Shown: one piece after another, positions 27,643-36,459 of the stretch
Layout: the number at the start of each line of letters is the position of its first letter
How positions within the stretch are numbered: the first letter of the stretch is position 1
NCBI GenBank assembly: GCA_023213195.1
Contig: CP096135.1
Location: 1,976,842-2,040,841, forward strand
DNA length: 64,000 bases
DNA from: Sphingobacteriales bacterium JAD_PAG50586_3
Lineage (GTDB): Bacteria; Bacteroidota; Bacteroidia; CAMBQF01
Reading direction: 5' to 3'
Notes under the pieces: generated by a model
The model's input: the letters and a program-made list of their open reading frames with translations, nothing else
Told to the model about the DNA's origin: nothing
The model's database searches: none
Made by a program: the position numbers and the translations under genes

Positions 27643-28239
27643 GTGCCTATTAAAATTGCATATTTCATAATCTTCTTTTTACTTTTAAGTATTGTGGCCA
27701 ATGCGCAAACCGTAGAACTTAATGCTACAGCAATAAAAAATAAAACCAAAGAGAAAAGCCAGGTTAGTTTTACTGTTAATTTTAAAAGCACAGGTAAAGA
27801 TACTGCCACTATGATGGGCTTAACTTTCAACCCATTTCAAAACGGGCGTTGCAATACGTTGCACATTAAAATAAATGATACTAATGGAAAGGTATTTGAG
27901 AAGAATATTATACCTACGAACTCAATAAACCCGGCAAGTACTTTTGATGGTGTGCCCAATTTAAATACTTTACTACCTGATAGTTTTATAACTACTAAAG
28001 TTTTTCTCTATGCTGATAGCAGGGTTTCGGGCTTTAGTAATTTTGATAGTGGAGGAGAAAAATTTGACCATTTACCCAAAGGCGATTACACCGCTGTTTT
28101 TACTTATACTGTTGACGATTTATTTATAAATGGAGGTTGTTATACCAATAACAATAATCTCTTTATTAAAGAGAAAGAAAGCGATATTTGGCACGGTAAA
28201 GTTGTTTCTAACACAGTGCAATTCTCAATAACAGATTAA
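27643..28239 (+). CDS. Secreted beta-sandwich protein, unknown
   Basis: 198 residues with GTG start and signal peptide (IAYFIIFFLLLSIVANAQ). The mature part has strands such as VSFTVNFKSTGKDTATMM and YTAVFTYTVDDLF, a single immunoglobulin-like fold reminiscent of BsuPI-type inhibitor domains. That likeness is weak. It overlaps the end of the convergent MscS gene by 4 bp. Confidence 0.6.
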   Translation: MPIKIAYFIIFFLLLSIVANAQTVELNATAIKNKTKEKSQVSFTVNFKSTGKDTATMMGLTFNPFQNGRCNTLHIKINDTNGKVFEKNIIPTNSINPASTFDGVPNLNTLLPDSFITTKVFLYADSRVSGFSNFDSGGEKFDHLPKGDYTAVFTYTVDDLFINGGCYTNNNNLFIKEKESDIWHGKVVSNTVQFSITD

Positions 28240-29096
28240 ATACCCTTCTCAATAATCTTCCGCATAGGTATAGGCAGGTCAACACCTTCTTTTTCAAAGC
28301 GCTCTTTTACAGATTTGCGCATGTCGGTGTATATGTGGAACGAGCTGGGCGAGTCTACAGCCCATACCCAGGCTCGCAGTTTTACGTAATATTCGCCCAA
28401 TTCAATAACCCGTATGGATATTTTTGGAATGCCAGCTGCAATATCCTGTGGCGTGCGGTGATCCTGCGTTTCGGGGTGCTTTTCAGCCTCTTCGCGTATA
28501 ATATCCATGGCCTGGTCAATATTGGCAGAATAAGCGATATTGAACTCAATATGTCGGCAAATCATATCCTTATCTACCGATGAGTTGATGATGTACTCTG
28601 AATTGATAATAGAATTAGGGATTATAATCTTTCTGTTCTCAAAATTACGGATAACGGTATGGCGAAGCGTAATGTCTTCAACATAGCCTTCGTAAAGCAC
28701 GCCAATATCAACCCTATCGCCTACTTTAAAGGGTTTTGATATAACCAAAAATATACCGCTTATAACGTTAGATATAGCCTGTTGCGATGCGAAACCAATA
28801 ATGGCTGCCAATATACCGGCACCGGCAAACAGAGAAAAGGCAACGTTTTTTAAAGGCGGTATACTGTATATAGCCACTATAATACCACTCATGTATATAA
28901 AGCCCGAAATAAGGTAGCTAAAGAAGATAAAGTTGGTGGGCGCAGCACCAATTTTTTTAATGGCCTTGCCTACAAAACGGGTAAGTATGTAGCTAATTAT
29001 ACGTTCAACAACAATAGTAACAGCCAGTATTGCCAACGCAGTTAAAAAATAACTGCCCAGCATAACTATACGTGGGTAAAATGTTTTTTCAAGCAT
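28236..29096 (-). CDS. Mechanosensitive channel, MscS family
   Basis: 286 residues. Three membrane helices lead into the pore-lining third helix (LFAGAGILAAIIGFASQQAISN) and the MscS beta domain (VISKPFKVGDRVDIG, GYVEDITLRHTVIRN, IPNSIINSEYIIN). The C-terminal alpha-beta domain is complete. It opens under membrane tension to release solutes during hypo-osmotic shock. Confidence 0.93.
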   Translation of the reverse strand: MLEKTFYPRIVMLGSYFLTALAILAVTIVVERIISYILTRFVGKAIKKIGAAPTNFIFFSYLISGFIYMSGIIVAIYSIPPLKNVAFSLFAGAGILAAIIGFASQQAISNVISGIFLVISKPFKVGDRVDIGVLYEGYVEDITLRHTVIRNFENRKIIIPNSIINSEYIINSSVDKDMICRHIEFNIAYSANIDQAMDIIREEAEKHPETQDHRTPQDIAAGIPKISIRVIELGEYYVKLRAWVWAVDSPSSFHIYTDMRKSVKERFEKEGVDLPIPMRKIIEKGI

Positions 29097-29229
29097 GTTC
29101 TAAGTCCCTTATAAAGACAAAAGTAAAACATATACCTACACCGCATTGTTTTTTCCGATAAGGGCTGTTTTTTGTTTTTTTAATAGCGGTTTTGGTAAAC
29201 TAATTTTATCATAACAAATTTTACTCGCC

Positions 29230-29931
29230 ATGAAAGCACTTAAAAACTTCCGCGCACTTGGGTTACTATTAATAACCTTTATTGCATTTAACGCCACCGC
29301 CCAAACCGGCGAAATCAGGGGCATTGTTACAGATTCCACAACCGGTGCGCCGCAAAAAGATGTGGTGGTAACACTTATAGACCGCGGCAACCCTACAGTT
29401 GTGTTTACTGATGAAAAAGGGTATTATTCTTTTAAGCCATTAAACCCTGGAATTTACAATTTAGTGTTTACACCCATGGGCAAAAAACCTTTCGAGGTAC
29501 AAGGCTTACGTCTAAGTGCCGAAGGTTTAGTGTTTCACAACCAGGTTATAAGTGCGGCCCTAACATTGGGTGGGGTAACCATTCGCCCTGATGAGTATAA
29601 ACCTATTGATATGAATGAAAATCCAGGCCCGGTGCATATTCCGGCAATTGATTTTATCCGTAACCCCACAGGCCGCGGCATTAACGATGGGCTTATTACC
29701 TACGCTCCAAAAGTAATAGCCGTAAACGGACGCGACAATAAACAGCTTAGCATTGGCGGAAGCCGCCCCGATGCAACACAATATTATGTTGATGGGGTTA
29801 AAATTATAGGCGAGTTAAATATACCCCAGGGCGCTATAGAAGAGGTTACAATGATTAGTGGCGGGTTGCCTGCCAAATACGGAGATACAACAAGCGGTGT
29901 GGTGCTTATTACCACCAAAAGTTTTAGATAA
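29230..29931 (+). CDS. Carboxypeptidase-regulatory plus Plug domain protein without barrel
   Basis: 233 residues: signal peptide (FRALGLLLITFIAFNATAQ), a carboxypeptidase regulatory-like domain (GEIRGIVTDSTTGAPQKDVVV, YSFKPLNPGIYNLVF), then a Plug-like domain (YYVDGVKIIGELNIPQGAIEEVTMISGGLPAKYGDTTSGVVLITTK). This is the start of a TonB-dependent receptor, but the frame ends at TAA with no barrel downstream; 29932-30076 is non-coding. It is either a genuine stand-alone plug protein or a truncated receptor. Confidence 0.8.
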   Translation: MKALKNFRALGLLLITFIAFNATAQTGEIRGIVTDSTTGAPQKDVVVTLIDRGNPTVVFTDEKGYYSFKPLNPGIYNLVFTPMGKKPFEVQGLRLSAEGLVFHNQVISAALTLGGVTIRPDEYKPIDMNENPGPVHIPAIDFIRNPTGRGINDGLITYAPKVIAVNGRDNKQLSIGGSRPDATQYYVDGVKIIGELNIPQGAIEEVTMISGGLPAKYGDTTSGVVLITTKSFR

Positions 29932-30076
29932 TATTCAAAACCTTTATTCCTGTTAGCCAAAGTGTTGTTCGTAATGCCCTGTCTCGTTTCAAACCGGGAT
30001 GGGGTTTTACATTTGTTAGTAGTAAAGTGGCGTGTGGCAAAGTGGTTAGTTTAAATAAATGAGCTATATTAAAGTT

Positions 30077-30392
30077 ATGAAAAATGCGTTTTTATTTTTT
30101 CTGTTATTCAGTTCATTCTTAGTGTCTGCCCAAAACACAGGGAGTATAAAGGGTATTGTAAGCGACTCTCTTACCAAAGCGCGTTAGGTGATGTTGTAAT
30201 AACATTAACAGATACTGCAAACCGCGACCGCATACAAATTACCAATGCAATAGGCGAGTATTCATTTACAAACCTACCCCAAGGGAATATAGCCTAACCT
30301 TTACGCTTATTGGTCAAAGGCCTATTAAGTATTCAACTGTGTATGTTACAAAGGATAAAATAACTTTCTTATCGCCTGCTTTATTACCTTAG
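30077..30392 (+). pseudogene. Degraded or frameshifted regulatory-domain paralogue
   Basis: The frame starts MKNAFLFFLLFSSFLVSAQN (signal peptide), then GSIKGIVSDSLTK. It breaks after TK, continues GDVVITLTDTANRDRIQITN and FTNLPQG, and breaks again before EYSLTFTLIGQRPIKYSTVY. It then runs to a stop at 30390-30392. About 105 residues match the regulatory domain of the gene at 29230, with no Plug. Two single-base breaks could be sequence errors or decay. 30393-30529 holds nothing I can name. Confidence 0.55.
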
Positions 30393-30529
30393 CAACATCA
30401 TTATTTGCAGATTACCTATACTTGATAGGCCTTCAATGCTTGACAATCCCTCATCAACAACCTATTATAGTTATGATATAAGAAAAATGGCTCTAGGTAG
30501 ATAATAGATTTTTTTACCTTAGTACTTCA

Positions 30530-31311
30530 ATGTTAAAGAACTGCCTATACATACTTGCTTGTTTGCTATGCTTTACCAGTATAGCGCAAACTGCTGATAC
30601 TACTAAAGCAAAAAGAATTTTAAAGGATTTTATACCCTTAAAATTGGAGTAAATACTATACCTGCTTTAAGCTATAACTACGATAACAATAATTCTACCG
30701 ATGAGAAGCAAAAGCCTACTGAATACTACAAGAATTTTATAGCATCGGTGTCAAGTGGTATGTTTTTCTCTAAAAGGTCGTTTACAGAAATCTCATGTGC
30801 AATTGCATTTCCTACATATTCTAATTATACTATAAATAATAATCCCGGGTATTATTACAGAAAGCTAGCGTTAAATAAATTTATTTATAGTGCGCTAAAC
30901 TATGGGTATAAAATACCTTTAGGAAAAAGAGGCAACGGACATTTTGCGACAAGAGTAGGTTTTGTAGTTGGGGCAACATCTGCAACAGACACTATGAATT
31001 ATTGGTGGGGGCATAGCAGTGCATTCAGCTATAAAAATTATAAAAAAGGAGTTGCATTAGGATATAACCTAGGAGTTAATTTGGGCTTTGTTCTGAATAA
31101 AAGAACACGGCTTAATGTGGATTGCATATACACCTATGCAATGTATTTCCCCTCTTATTTAAAAACGAATGCCCAATCTCATCAATATGTTGGTGCGGGT
31201 CAGTTTATTGATAGTGAGGGGAATTATATTTACACTTACAAGCCATTTTCCGGACCAAAAATCCCAATAAATATGCTGTCCTTAAATGTTGGCCTTTCCT
31301 GGAATTTTTAA
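30530..31311 (+). CDS. Outer-membrane beta-barrel protein, frameshifted
   Basis: About 260 residues from the ATG at 30530 (MLKNCLYILACLLCFTSIAQ, signal peptide). A break near 30625-30640 is followed by FYTLKIGVNTIPALSYNYDN and barrel strands such as FATRVGFVVGATSATDTMNYW, VALGYNLGVNLGFVLNKRTRL and INMLSLNVGLSWNF at the end. The final aromatic residue fits an outer-membrane barrel. The function is unknown. Confidence 0.7.
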
Positions 31312-31343
31312 CTCAACTCTCAGCTCTCACCACTCAAGACTAA

Positions 31344-32381
31344 TTAATGCTTCTCCAGCCTATGCAGGCTCATGCGCAGCAAGTCGCCCATGGTTTTGGC
31401 ATCTGTAAAGGTATTGTCGTTGTAGTGGGTAGCCAGTTCTTTGCCTAGCTCAATGGTTTTTTCGGGGGTAGAAATAATATCGGTTTCCATAGCTTGCATT
31501 AAGCGTTCAAACCTATTGCGCGATGCTTTAAACCGCTTGGCAATTAATGCCCGTTCTTCGCTTTGGTATTGTGTTATGGTTTTAGGGTTTAAAAACTCCA
31601 GCGTAAGGTTTACAAAGGCAATATTTTCTTTATAAAACTGGGGCAAATACAGGTTCTTGCGGCCTTCGTAGCACTGCTGGTCAAAGTCAATGGCTCGTAT
31701 GCGGTATTGGGTGGCCTCAAAATCCTGTGTTGCATCTACCACATAGTTATAGCTACGCATATCGCCCAGCAGGCGTATAAAACACCGCTCGTTAAACTTT
31801 ACAAACTCTTTAGCTATGCGTATTTTGTTAGTGGCCGGTTGATCAAGGTATTCAGCTACAAACCTGTCGCCGGGTATGCCCACAATATGTTCCTCAATAA
31901 GCGTATCGCCATCAACAAAATAAATAATCCGGTTAGGCGATAATATATGCTCTAGCTCCAACCCATATATGCGCGATGCATCGGCCTGCTTTACATAAAA
32001 ATAATCGTAGTTATCGTTATACCGGTTTATAATCCGTATACGAAAAGGCTTGCTGTTTCCAAAGGTGCAATAGTCAACACGGTCAACCTCCAAATGCTCG
32101 GTAACACTGGTATCGCCCTCGGTTTTAAGCAGGGCATAAATATTTTTTAAGGCACTATGTATCTGGGGTTGTTTATCGGGCCCATAGTGCACACTCTCCC
32201 ATAAGGTATCACGGCCGGTCTTGTCGGTTAGCGCATTGGCAAAATCATACTCCAACAGTTGCGTATAGGTAACAGGCAAATCAAGCACCCTGTTATAGTT
32301 TTCAAGGTAACTCATTAGCCCCTTATAGGGCTTGTAATGGGGCTTTTTGCGGGAGATAATGTTCACAGGGTAAATATACAC
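31344..32381 (-). CDS. Conserved unknown protein, 345 residues
   Basis: A soluble-looking protein with FYVKQADASRIYGLELEHIL, RCFIRLLGDMRSYNYVVD and RIRAIDFDQQCYEGRKNLYL. The IRAIDFDQ segment vaguely recalls an aspartate metal site of kinase-like folds, but this is not enough for a call. The start may be the internal ATG at 32313-32315 (MSYLENYNRVLDLPV). It lies divergent from prfB. Confidence 0.7.
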   Translation of the reverse strand: MYIYPVNIISRKKPHYKPYKGLMSYLENYNRVLDLPVTYTQLLEYDFANALTDKTGRDTLWESVHYGPDKQPQIHSALKNIYALLKTEGDTSVTEHLEVDRVDYCTFGNSKPFRIRIINRYNDNYDYFYVKQADASRIYGLELEHILSPNRIIYFVDGDTLIEEHIVGIPGDRFVAEYLDQPATNKIRIAKEFVKFNERCFIRLLGDMRSYNYVVDATQDFEATQYRIRAIDFDQQCYEGRKNLYLPQFYKENIAFVNLTLEFLNPKTITQYQSEERALIAKRFKASRNRFERLMQAMETDIISTPEKTIELGKELATHYNDNTFTDAKTMGDLLRMSLHRLEKH

Positions 32382-32396
32382 ATTGTATTGTTTAAG

Positions 32397-32430
32397 CCCC
32401 TCTCCCTTGGGGAGAGGTTGGGGATGGGTG
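32397..32430. repeat. Short intergenic CCCCTCTCCC palindrome
   Basis: CCCCTCTCCCTTGGGGAGAG followed by GTTGGGGATGGG, in the prfB upstream region. Same family as 5814-5850. Confidence 0.65.
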
Positions 32431-32494
32431 GATATTATTTTCTGCCTACTATCAGCTAAAAGCTACAAGCTAAAAAATACTACATTTGCCCCCC

Positions 32495-33587
32495 ATGATT
32501 ACCGCAGAGCAGATAGACGAACTCGTGCAGCGCATTAAGGCCTTGCACGGATATCTTTGACATTGAAAGCAAGCTACAGGCTATGGCTGCCGACGAAGCT
32601 AAAAGCCATACCGATGGTTTTTGGGATGACCCCAAAGCCGCAGAAATACTTCTTAAAAGCATAAAACAGAAAAAAGTATGGACTGATGCGTTTACGGCAG
32701 TTAAAAAAGCCGTTGACGATATTGTGGTGCTTTTTGAATTTTATAAAGAAGACGCCGCTACCGAACAGGAAATTGATGCGGAATATGCTCGTGTGGTTAA
32801 GCTGATAGAGGAACTGGAATTTAAAAATATGCTAAGTGGCGAAGAAGACCACTTGGGCGCTGTACTCACCATAAACTCTGGCGCCGGTGGTACCGAAAGT
32901 CAGGACTGGGCCGAGATGTTGCTACGCATGTACCTGCGCTGGGCCGAACGCAATGGCTACGCAGTTAGCGAAATTGATAAGCAGGATGGCGATGGGGCCG
33001 GCATAAAATCTGTAACTATTGAAGTGGAGGGCGAGTTTGCCTATGGCTACCTGAAAGGCGAAAGCGGCGTACACCGTTTGGTGCGTATATCGCCGTTTGA
33101 TAGTAATGCCAAACGCCACACCTCATTTGCATCGGTATACGTGTACCCGCTAATTGACGATAGCATTAATATTGAAATTAACCTGGGCGATGTATCGTGG
33201 GATACCTTCCGCAGCGGTGGAGCAGGCGGGCAAAACGTTAATAAAGTAGAAACGGCAGTAAGGTTGCACCACAAGCCATCAGGCATTATTATCGAGTGCC
33301 AGAAAGAACGTTCCCAACTTCGGAATAAAGATTTAGCTTTGAAAATGCTAAAGTCGCAACTGTATGAGCAGGAACTGCGTAAAAGGAACGAAGCCAAGGC
33401 TGTGGCCGAAGGCACTAAAATGAAAATAGAGTGGGGGTCGCAAATACGTAACTACGTTTTACACCCATATAAGCTGGTTAAAGACCTGCGTACCGACCAC
33501 GAAACATCTGACACCGGCAAGGTGCTTGATGGGGAGATAAATGATTTTATTAAGGCGTATTTAATGGAATACGGCGCTAAAAATTAA
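32495..33587 (+). CDS. prfB: Peptide chain release factor 2, programmed +1 frameshift
   Basis: The ATG at 32495 begins a 21-codon frame ([21 protein letters not shown]) ending in CTT TGA C at 32555-32561. Shifting +1 there continues as [17 protein letters not shown] for the whole factor. The GGQ motif is in [17 protein letters not shown] and the [11 protein letters not shown] segment is present, so the factor reads UGA/UAA stops and uses the in-frame TGA for autoregulation. TACATTTG (32481-32488) upstream is a likely -7 element. Confidence 0.97.
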
Positions 33588-33589
33588 GA

Positions 33590-34318
33590 ATGAACGCGAC
33601 ATTGAATAAAGAAATTACTAAGGTAGAAAACACAAAAATGAAATCTGCCCAAAGCGAAGTTACTAAGAACAATGTTTACCTGTTGCCGGGGCTTTTAGCC
33701 GATGGGCGCATATTTAAAAATTTTGCCACAGGCAATAACAGCGAGTTTCATTACGTGCAATACCCGCAGCCTGAGCGAAACGAAACACTAGCCCATTTTG
33801 CAGGCCGCCTGGCAGAACATATTACCGAGCCTGAGCCGATACTAATAGGCACATCATTTGGCGGTGTATTGGCTATAGAAATTGCTAAACACATAAAAAC
33901 CAAACAGGTTATTTTATTAGGCAGTGTAAAGCACCAAGATGAGTTGGCTTGGTATAAAAACCTGATACACCTGTTACGTTTGCACAAAAGGGTATCGCCG
34001 CGTGTAATACGCTTTGGCGGGTTTGCCAGCCGCTTTTTTGCCCCTAAAGAAAGCCGCGAGTGGACTACCTTCTTCAACATGGTATATACCACCGGTGGCG
34101 ATTATATTCATTGGGTTATAGACCGTGTATTAGGTTGGAAAAACACCGAGTACCCCGAGAATATATTGCACCTGCATGGCACCAGAGACCCGTTATTCCC
34201 CACGCGCTATATTACCGACCCTGTAGTGCTTATTAAAGGCGCCGGCCACAGCATGGTAATGGATAACTCTGTGGCTATAAAAGAAGCCATTAAAGAGCAT
34301 ACTGGGATAGAGATATAA
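33590..34318 (+). CDS. Alpha/beta hydrolase
   Basis: 242 residues. Nucleophile elbow LIGTSFGGVLAIEIA, acid in HGTRDPLFP, and histidine in KGAGHSMVMDN make a complete catalytic triad. The substrate is unknown. The gene starts 3 bp after the prfB stop, so it is likely cotranscribed. The true start may be the internal ATG before KSAQSEVTKNNVYLLPG, where the fold begins. Confidence 0.85.
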   Translation: MNATLNKEITKVENTKMKSAQSEVTKNNVYLLPGLLADGRIFKNFATGNNSEFHYVQYPQPERNETLAHFAGRLAEHITEPEPILIGTSFGGVLAIEIAKHIKTKQVILLGSVKHQDELAWYKNLIHLLRLHKRVSPRVIRFGGFASRFFAPKESREWTTFFNMVYTTGGDYIHWVIDRVLGWKNTEYPENILHLHGTRDPLFPTRYITDPVVLIKGAGHSMVMDNSVAIKEAIKEHTGIEI

Positions 34319-34338
34319 TTCAGAATTCATAATGCAGA

Positions 34339-34710
34339 ATGAATATGGAAACTGATGCTAAACCTACCGAACAGGAAACCCAATTGGGTTTAATGCTTTT
34401 AGAATCGTTTAGATTTTGGGAAGGTAGGCGCAGGCTTATTTATAATGTTTGTGTCGGATTTGTTGGCCTGTTTGCATTTGTAGTAAATCCGTATTTTTTT
34501 ATTTTTATTCTATTTGGAGGCTTTTTTTACGGTGTTTTTGCAAATGCATTTTACACGTTAGGATATGGTCTTGATTCGATAATTATACATAATTCCAAAG
34601 GTAAATGGAGTTTAGCTGAATACAGGGAGTTGCTTTATTGGGGAGGATTATTGTTTTCTGTTTTTCTTACCGGTATGTCTGTACTTAGTATGGCATTTTT
34701 TAGACCATAA
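34339..34710 (+). CDS. Small membrane protein, 2TM type
   Basis: 123 residues with two close hydrophobic segments (LIYNVCVGFVGLFAFVVN, FFIFILFGGFFYGVF) and a third near the end (LFSVFLTGMSVLSMAFF). Unknown function; ends at a strong terminator. Confidence 0.65.
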   Translation: MNMETDAKPTEQETQLGLMLLESFRFWEGRRRLIYNVCVGFVGLFAFVVNPYFFIFILFGGFFYGVFANAFYTLGYGLDSIIIHNSKGKWSLAEYRELLYWGGLLFSVFLTGMSVLSMAFFRP

Positions 34711-34742
34711 AAAATCCCGCACCTGATAGATGCGGGATTTTT
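34709..34742 (+). terminator. Terminator after the prfB cluster
   Basis: AAATCCCGCA and TGCGGGATTT (34712-34721 and 34731-34740) with a T5 tail. It follows the membrane-protein stop by a few bases. Confidence 0.85.
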
Positions 34743-34786
34743 ATTTCAACTGTACTAACTGTAAATAAAAAACTAAGCATAAGTAA

Positions 34787-35203
34787 TTATAGGCGCGTTT
34801 TTTGGCGCGATAGTAGGAAAGCTAATCCACAGGCTACAGCACCTGCCCCCAGTTGTGTTAGTGCAATATCTTTGCTGTTTGCGCCCCCGGTAAGCCCTGC
34901 GTTATAGTCGGGTTGTAAAAAGTAAGAGCCCGCCATAATGCCAAGGCTGGCAAGGGCCACAATAACAATTGTTTTAGGGTTTTTCAAAAAAGAAAATACT
35001 ATCAGTACAAAAGTACCCAGCGATGCTATTATTGCCGCTATAGCACCATTTTTAAAAGCTATTTCAGATGGTAATAAACCAAAGGTGTTGCCTATCTCTG
35101 CTACCTCTTTTGCCATTTTGCCATTTTTGGCAAATAACATAACACCAATGCCAATGCTGGCTAATCCTAATAAGGCAATAAGCACCTTCAATACAATCTT
35201 CAT
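34787..35203 (-). CDS. Membrane protein, paralogue 1
   Basis: 138 residues with four hydrophobic segments (VLIALLGLASIGIGVMLF, IIASLGTFVLIVFSFL, IVIVALASLGIMAGSYF, LGAGAVACGLAFLLS). It is a diverged paralogue of the next gene: both have YFLQP.Y / YYLQPEY and a similar AL.QL segment. Function unknown. Confidence 0.75.
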   Translation of the reverse strand: MKIVLKVLIALLGLASIGIGVMLFAKNGKMAKEVAEIGNTFGLLPSEIAFKNGAIAAIIASLGTFVLIVFSFLKNPKTIVIVALASLGIMAGSYFLQPDYNAGLTGGANSKDIALTQLGAGAVACGLAFLLSRQKTRL

Positions 35204-35300
35204 ACGTTTTAGTTTTCAGCAAACATAAAGCGTATAAAGCCTATCTATTTGGGCAAATTAGCAAGTGAACAAAACCAACGCACAAGTGGTTTGTAAACCC

Positions 35301-35723
35301 TTATAATTGTTTTTCGGGTTGTTGTTGGCGGGCAAATAGTATGGCGGCAAACGCGGCTATGTTGCCCGTTAATAATTGTATCAAAGCCAACTCTTTACTG
35401 GTAGCGGGGCCGTTGGGTATTTTAGTATATTCAGGTTGCAGGTAGTACGATGCTATTAGCGCTATAATAGTAAACAATGCAAAAGCCACCAACATTTTTT
35501 TGTTTTTTTGAAAGGCAAGGAGCGCTAAAACCAACGCAAAGCCCCCTGTAGCAAAAGCAGCACTTGCCCCTGTTGTAAACTCTGATACAGGTGGATAAGC
35601 TGCAACATCAAGTGCACCTACGGTAAGCTTATCGGCAATTTCTTTATTGTTTGAATTCAGCATCATGCCAAACAAAAAGCTGGCAATAGCCAATACAACT
35701 ACTAATATCTTGGTAAATTTCAT
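35301..35723 (-). CDS. Membrane protein, paralogue 2
   Basis: 140 residues with four membrane segments (KILVVVLAIASFLFGMML, GFALVLALLAFQ, FALFTIIALIASYYLQP, LTGNIAAFAAILFA). The pattern parallels paralogue 1. Both lie in the same direction with 97 bp between. Function unknown. Confidence 0.75.
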   Translation of the reverse strand: MKFTKILVVVLAIASFLFGMMLNSNNKEIADKLTVGALDVAAYPPVSEFTTGASAAFATGGFALVLALLAFQKNKKMLVAFALFTIIALIASYYLQPEYTKIPNGPATSKELALIQLLTGNIAAFAAILFARQQQPEKQL

Positions 35724-35772
35724 TCTTACTTTCTGATTACTGACCTCTGACTACTGAACCCTGACCCCTGAA

Positions 35773-36261
35773 TTACTTCATATTAGTAAACTGCAAGGCC
35801 GTCTCATAGTCCTTACTGCGTACAATAGCCATGGTGCTTTGCAAATCATCTATAGACTTAGCCGATACACGCACCTGGTCGTCCATAATCTGGGGCTGCA
35901 CTTTCAATCGTGAGTCTTTAATGTCCTTTACAATTTTGCGTGCGGTGTCTTTATCAATACCCTCTTTTATCTTAATGTCTTTGCGTATCATATTACCACT
36001 GGCATAGTGTTCCTTGCCAAAATCTAATACGGCAGGGTCTATTTTTTGCTTCATCATGCGGCTGCGCAACACATCTTCAATAGCCTCCATGCGCATATCA
36101 TTCTCAGTAGTAATGGTAATGCTCATGCCCTTTTTATCAAAGTCAATTTCTGTCTTACTCTCGCGAAAGTCGTAGCGGGTGGTTATTTCCTTACGCGCCA
36201 CATTTATAGCATTGTCAAGGCTCTGGTGGTCTACTTTGCTTACAATATCAAATGATGCCAT
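35773..36261 (-). CDS. yajQ: YajQ family nucleotide-binding protein
   Basis: 163 residues, from the ATG at 36259-36261. MASFDIVSKVDHQSLDNAIN, ITTRYDFRESKTEIDFDKKG and KEGIDKDTARKIVKDIKDS are signatures of the family. Members bind cyclic di-GMP or related nucleotides and RNA; the role here is unknown. An upstream frame with an earlier start (36294) is not preferred. Confidence 0.93.
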   Translation of the reverse strand: MASFDIVSKVDHQSLDNAINVARKEITTRYDFRESKTEIDFDKKGMSITITTENDMRMEAIEDVLRSRMMKQKIDPAVLDFGKEHYASGNMIRKDIKIKEGIDKDTARKIVKDIKDSRLKVQPQIMDDQVRVSAKSIDDLQSTMAIVRSKDYETALQFTNMK

Positions 36262-36419
36262 AGTAAAATTATTAGCCCCACCTAACCTCCCCAAGGGGAG
36301 GGATAAAACAGGGATGGTTATTAAATACGTTCAAAAGTAATAAATACGAGTGGCAAATCGGTTTTCCTCTTTTTATAATTTTCACAGCCCTGCAATAAGC
36401 ACCCCGCTATTGAAGGGTT

Positions 36420-36455
36420 TAACTCCCTCTCCTTTGGAGAGGGTAGGGGTGAGGC
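36420..36455. repeat. Short intergenic CCCTCTCC palindrome
   Basis: CTCCCTCTCCTTTGGAGAGG followed by GTAGGGGTGAGG, just before the symporter start; same class as 5814-5850. Confidence 0.7.
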
Positions 36456-36459
36456 TCTT

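Noticed and set aside
28986..29003. AGTATGTAGCTAAT matching array unit 11, in the MscS gene
   Set aside because: A 14-base match inside a conserved coding region without the TTTTCGCG part is best explained by chance.
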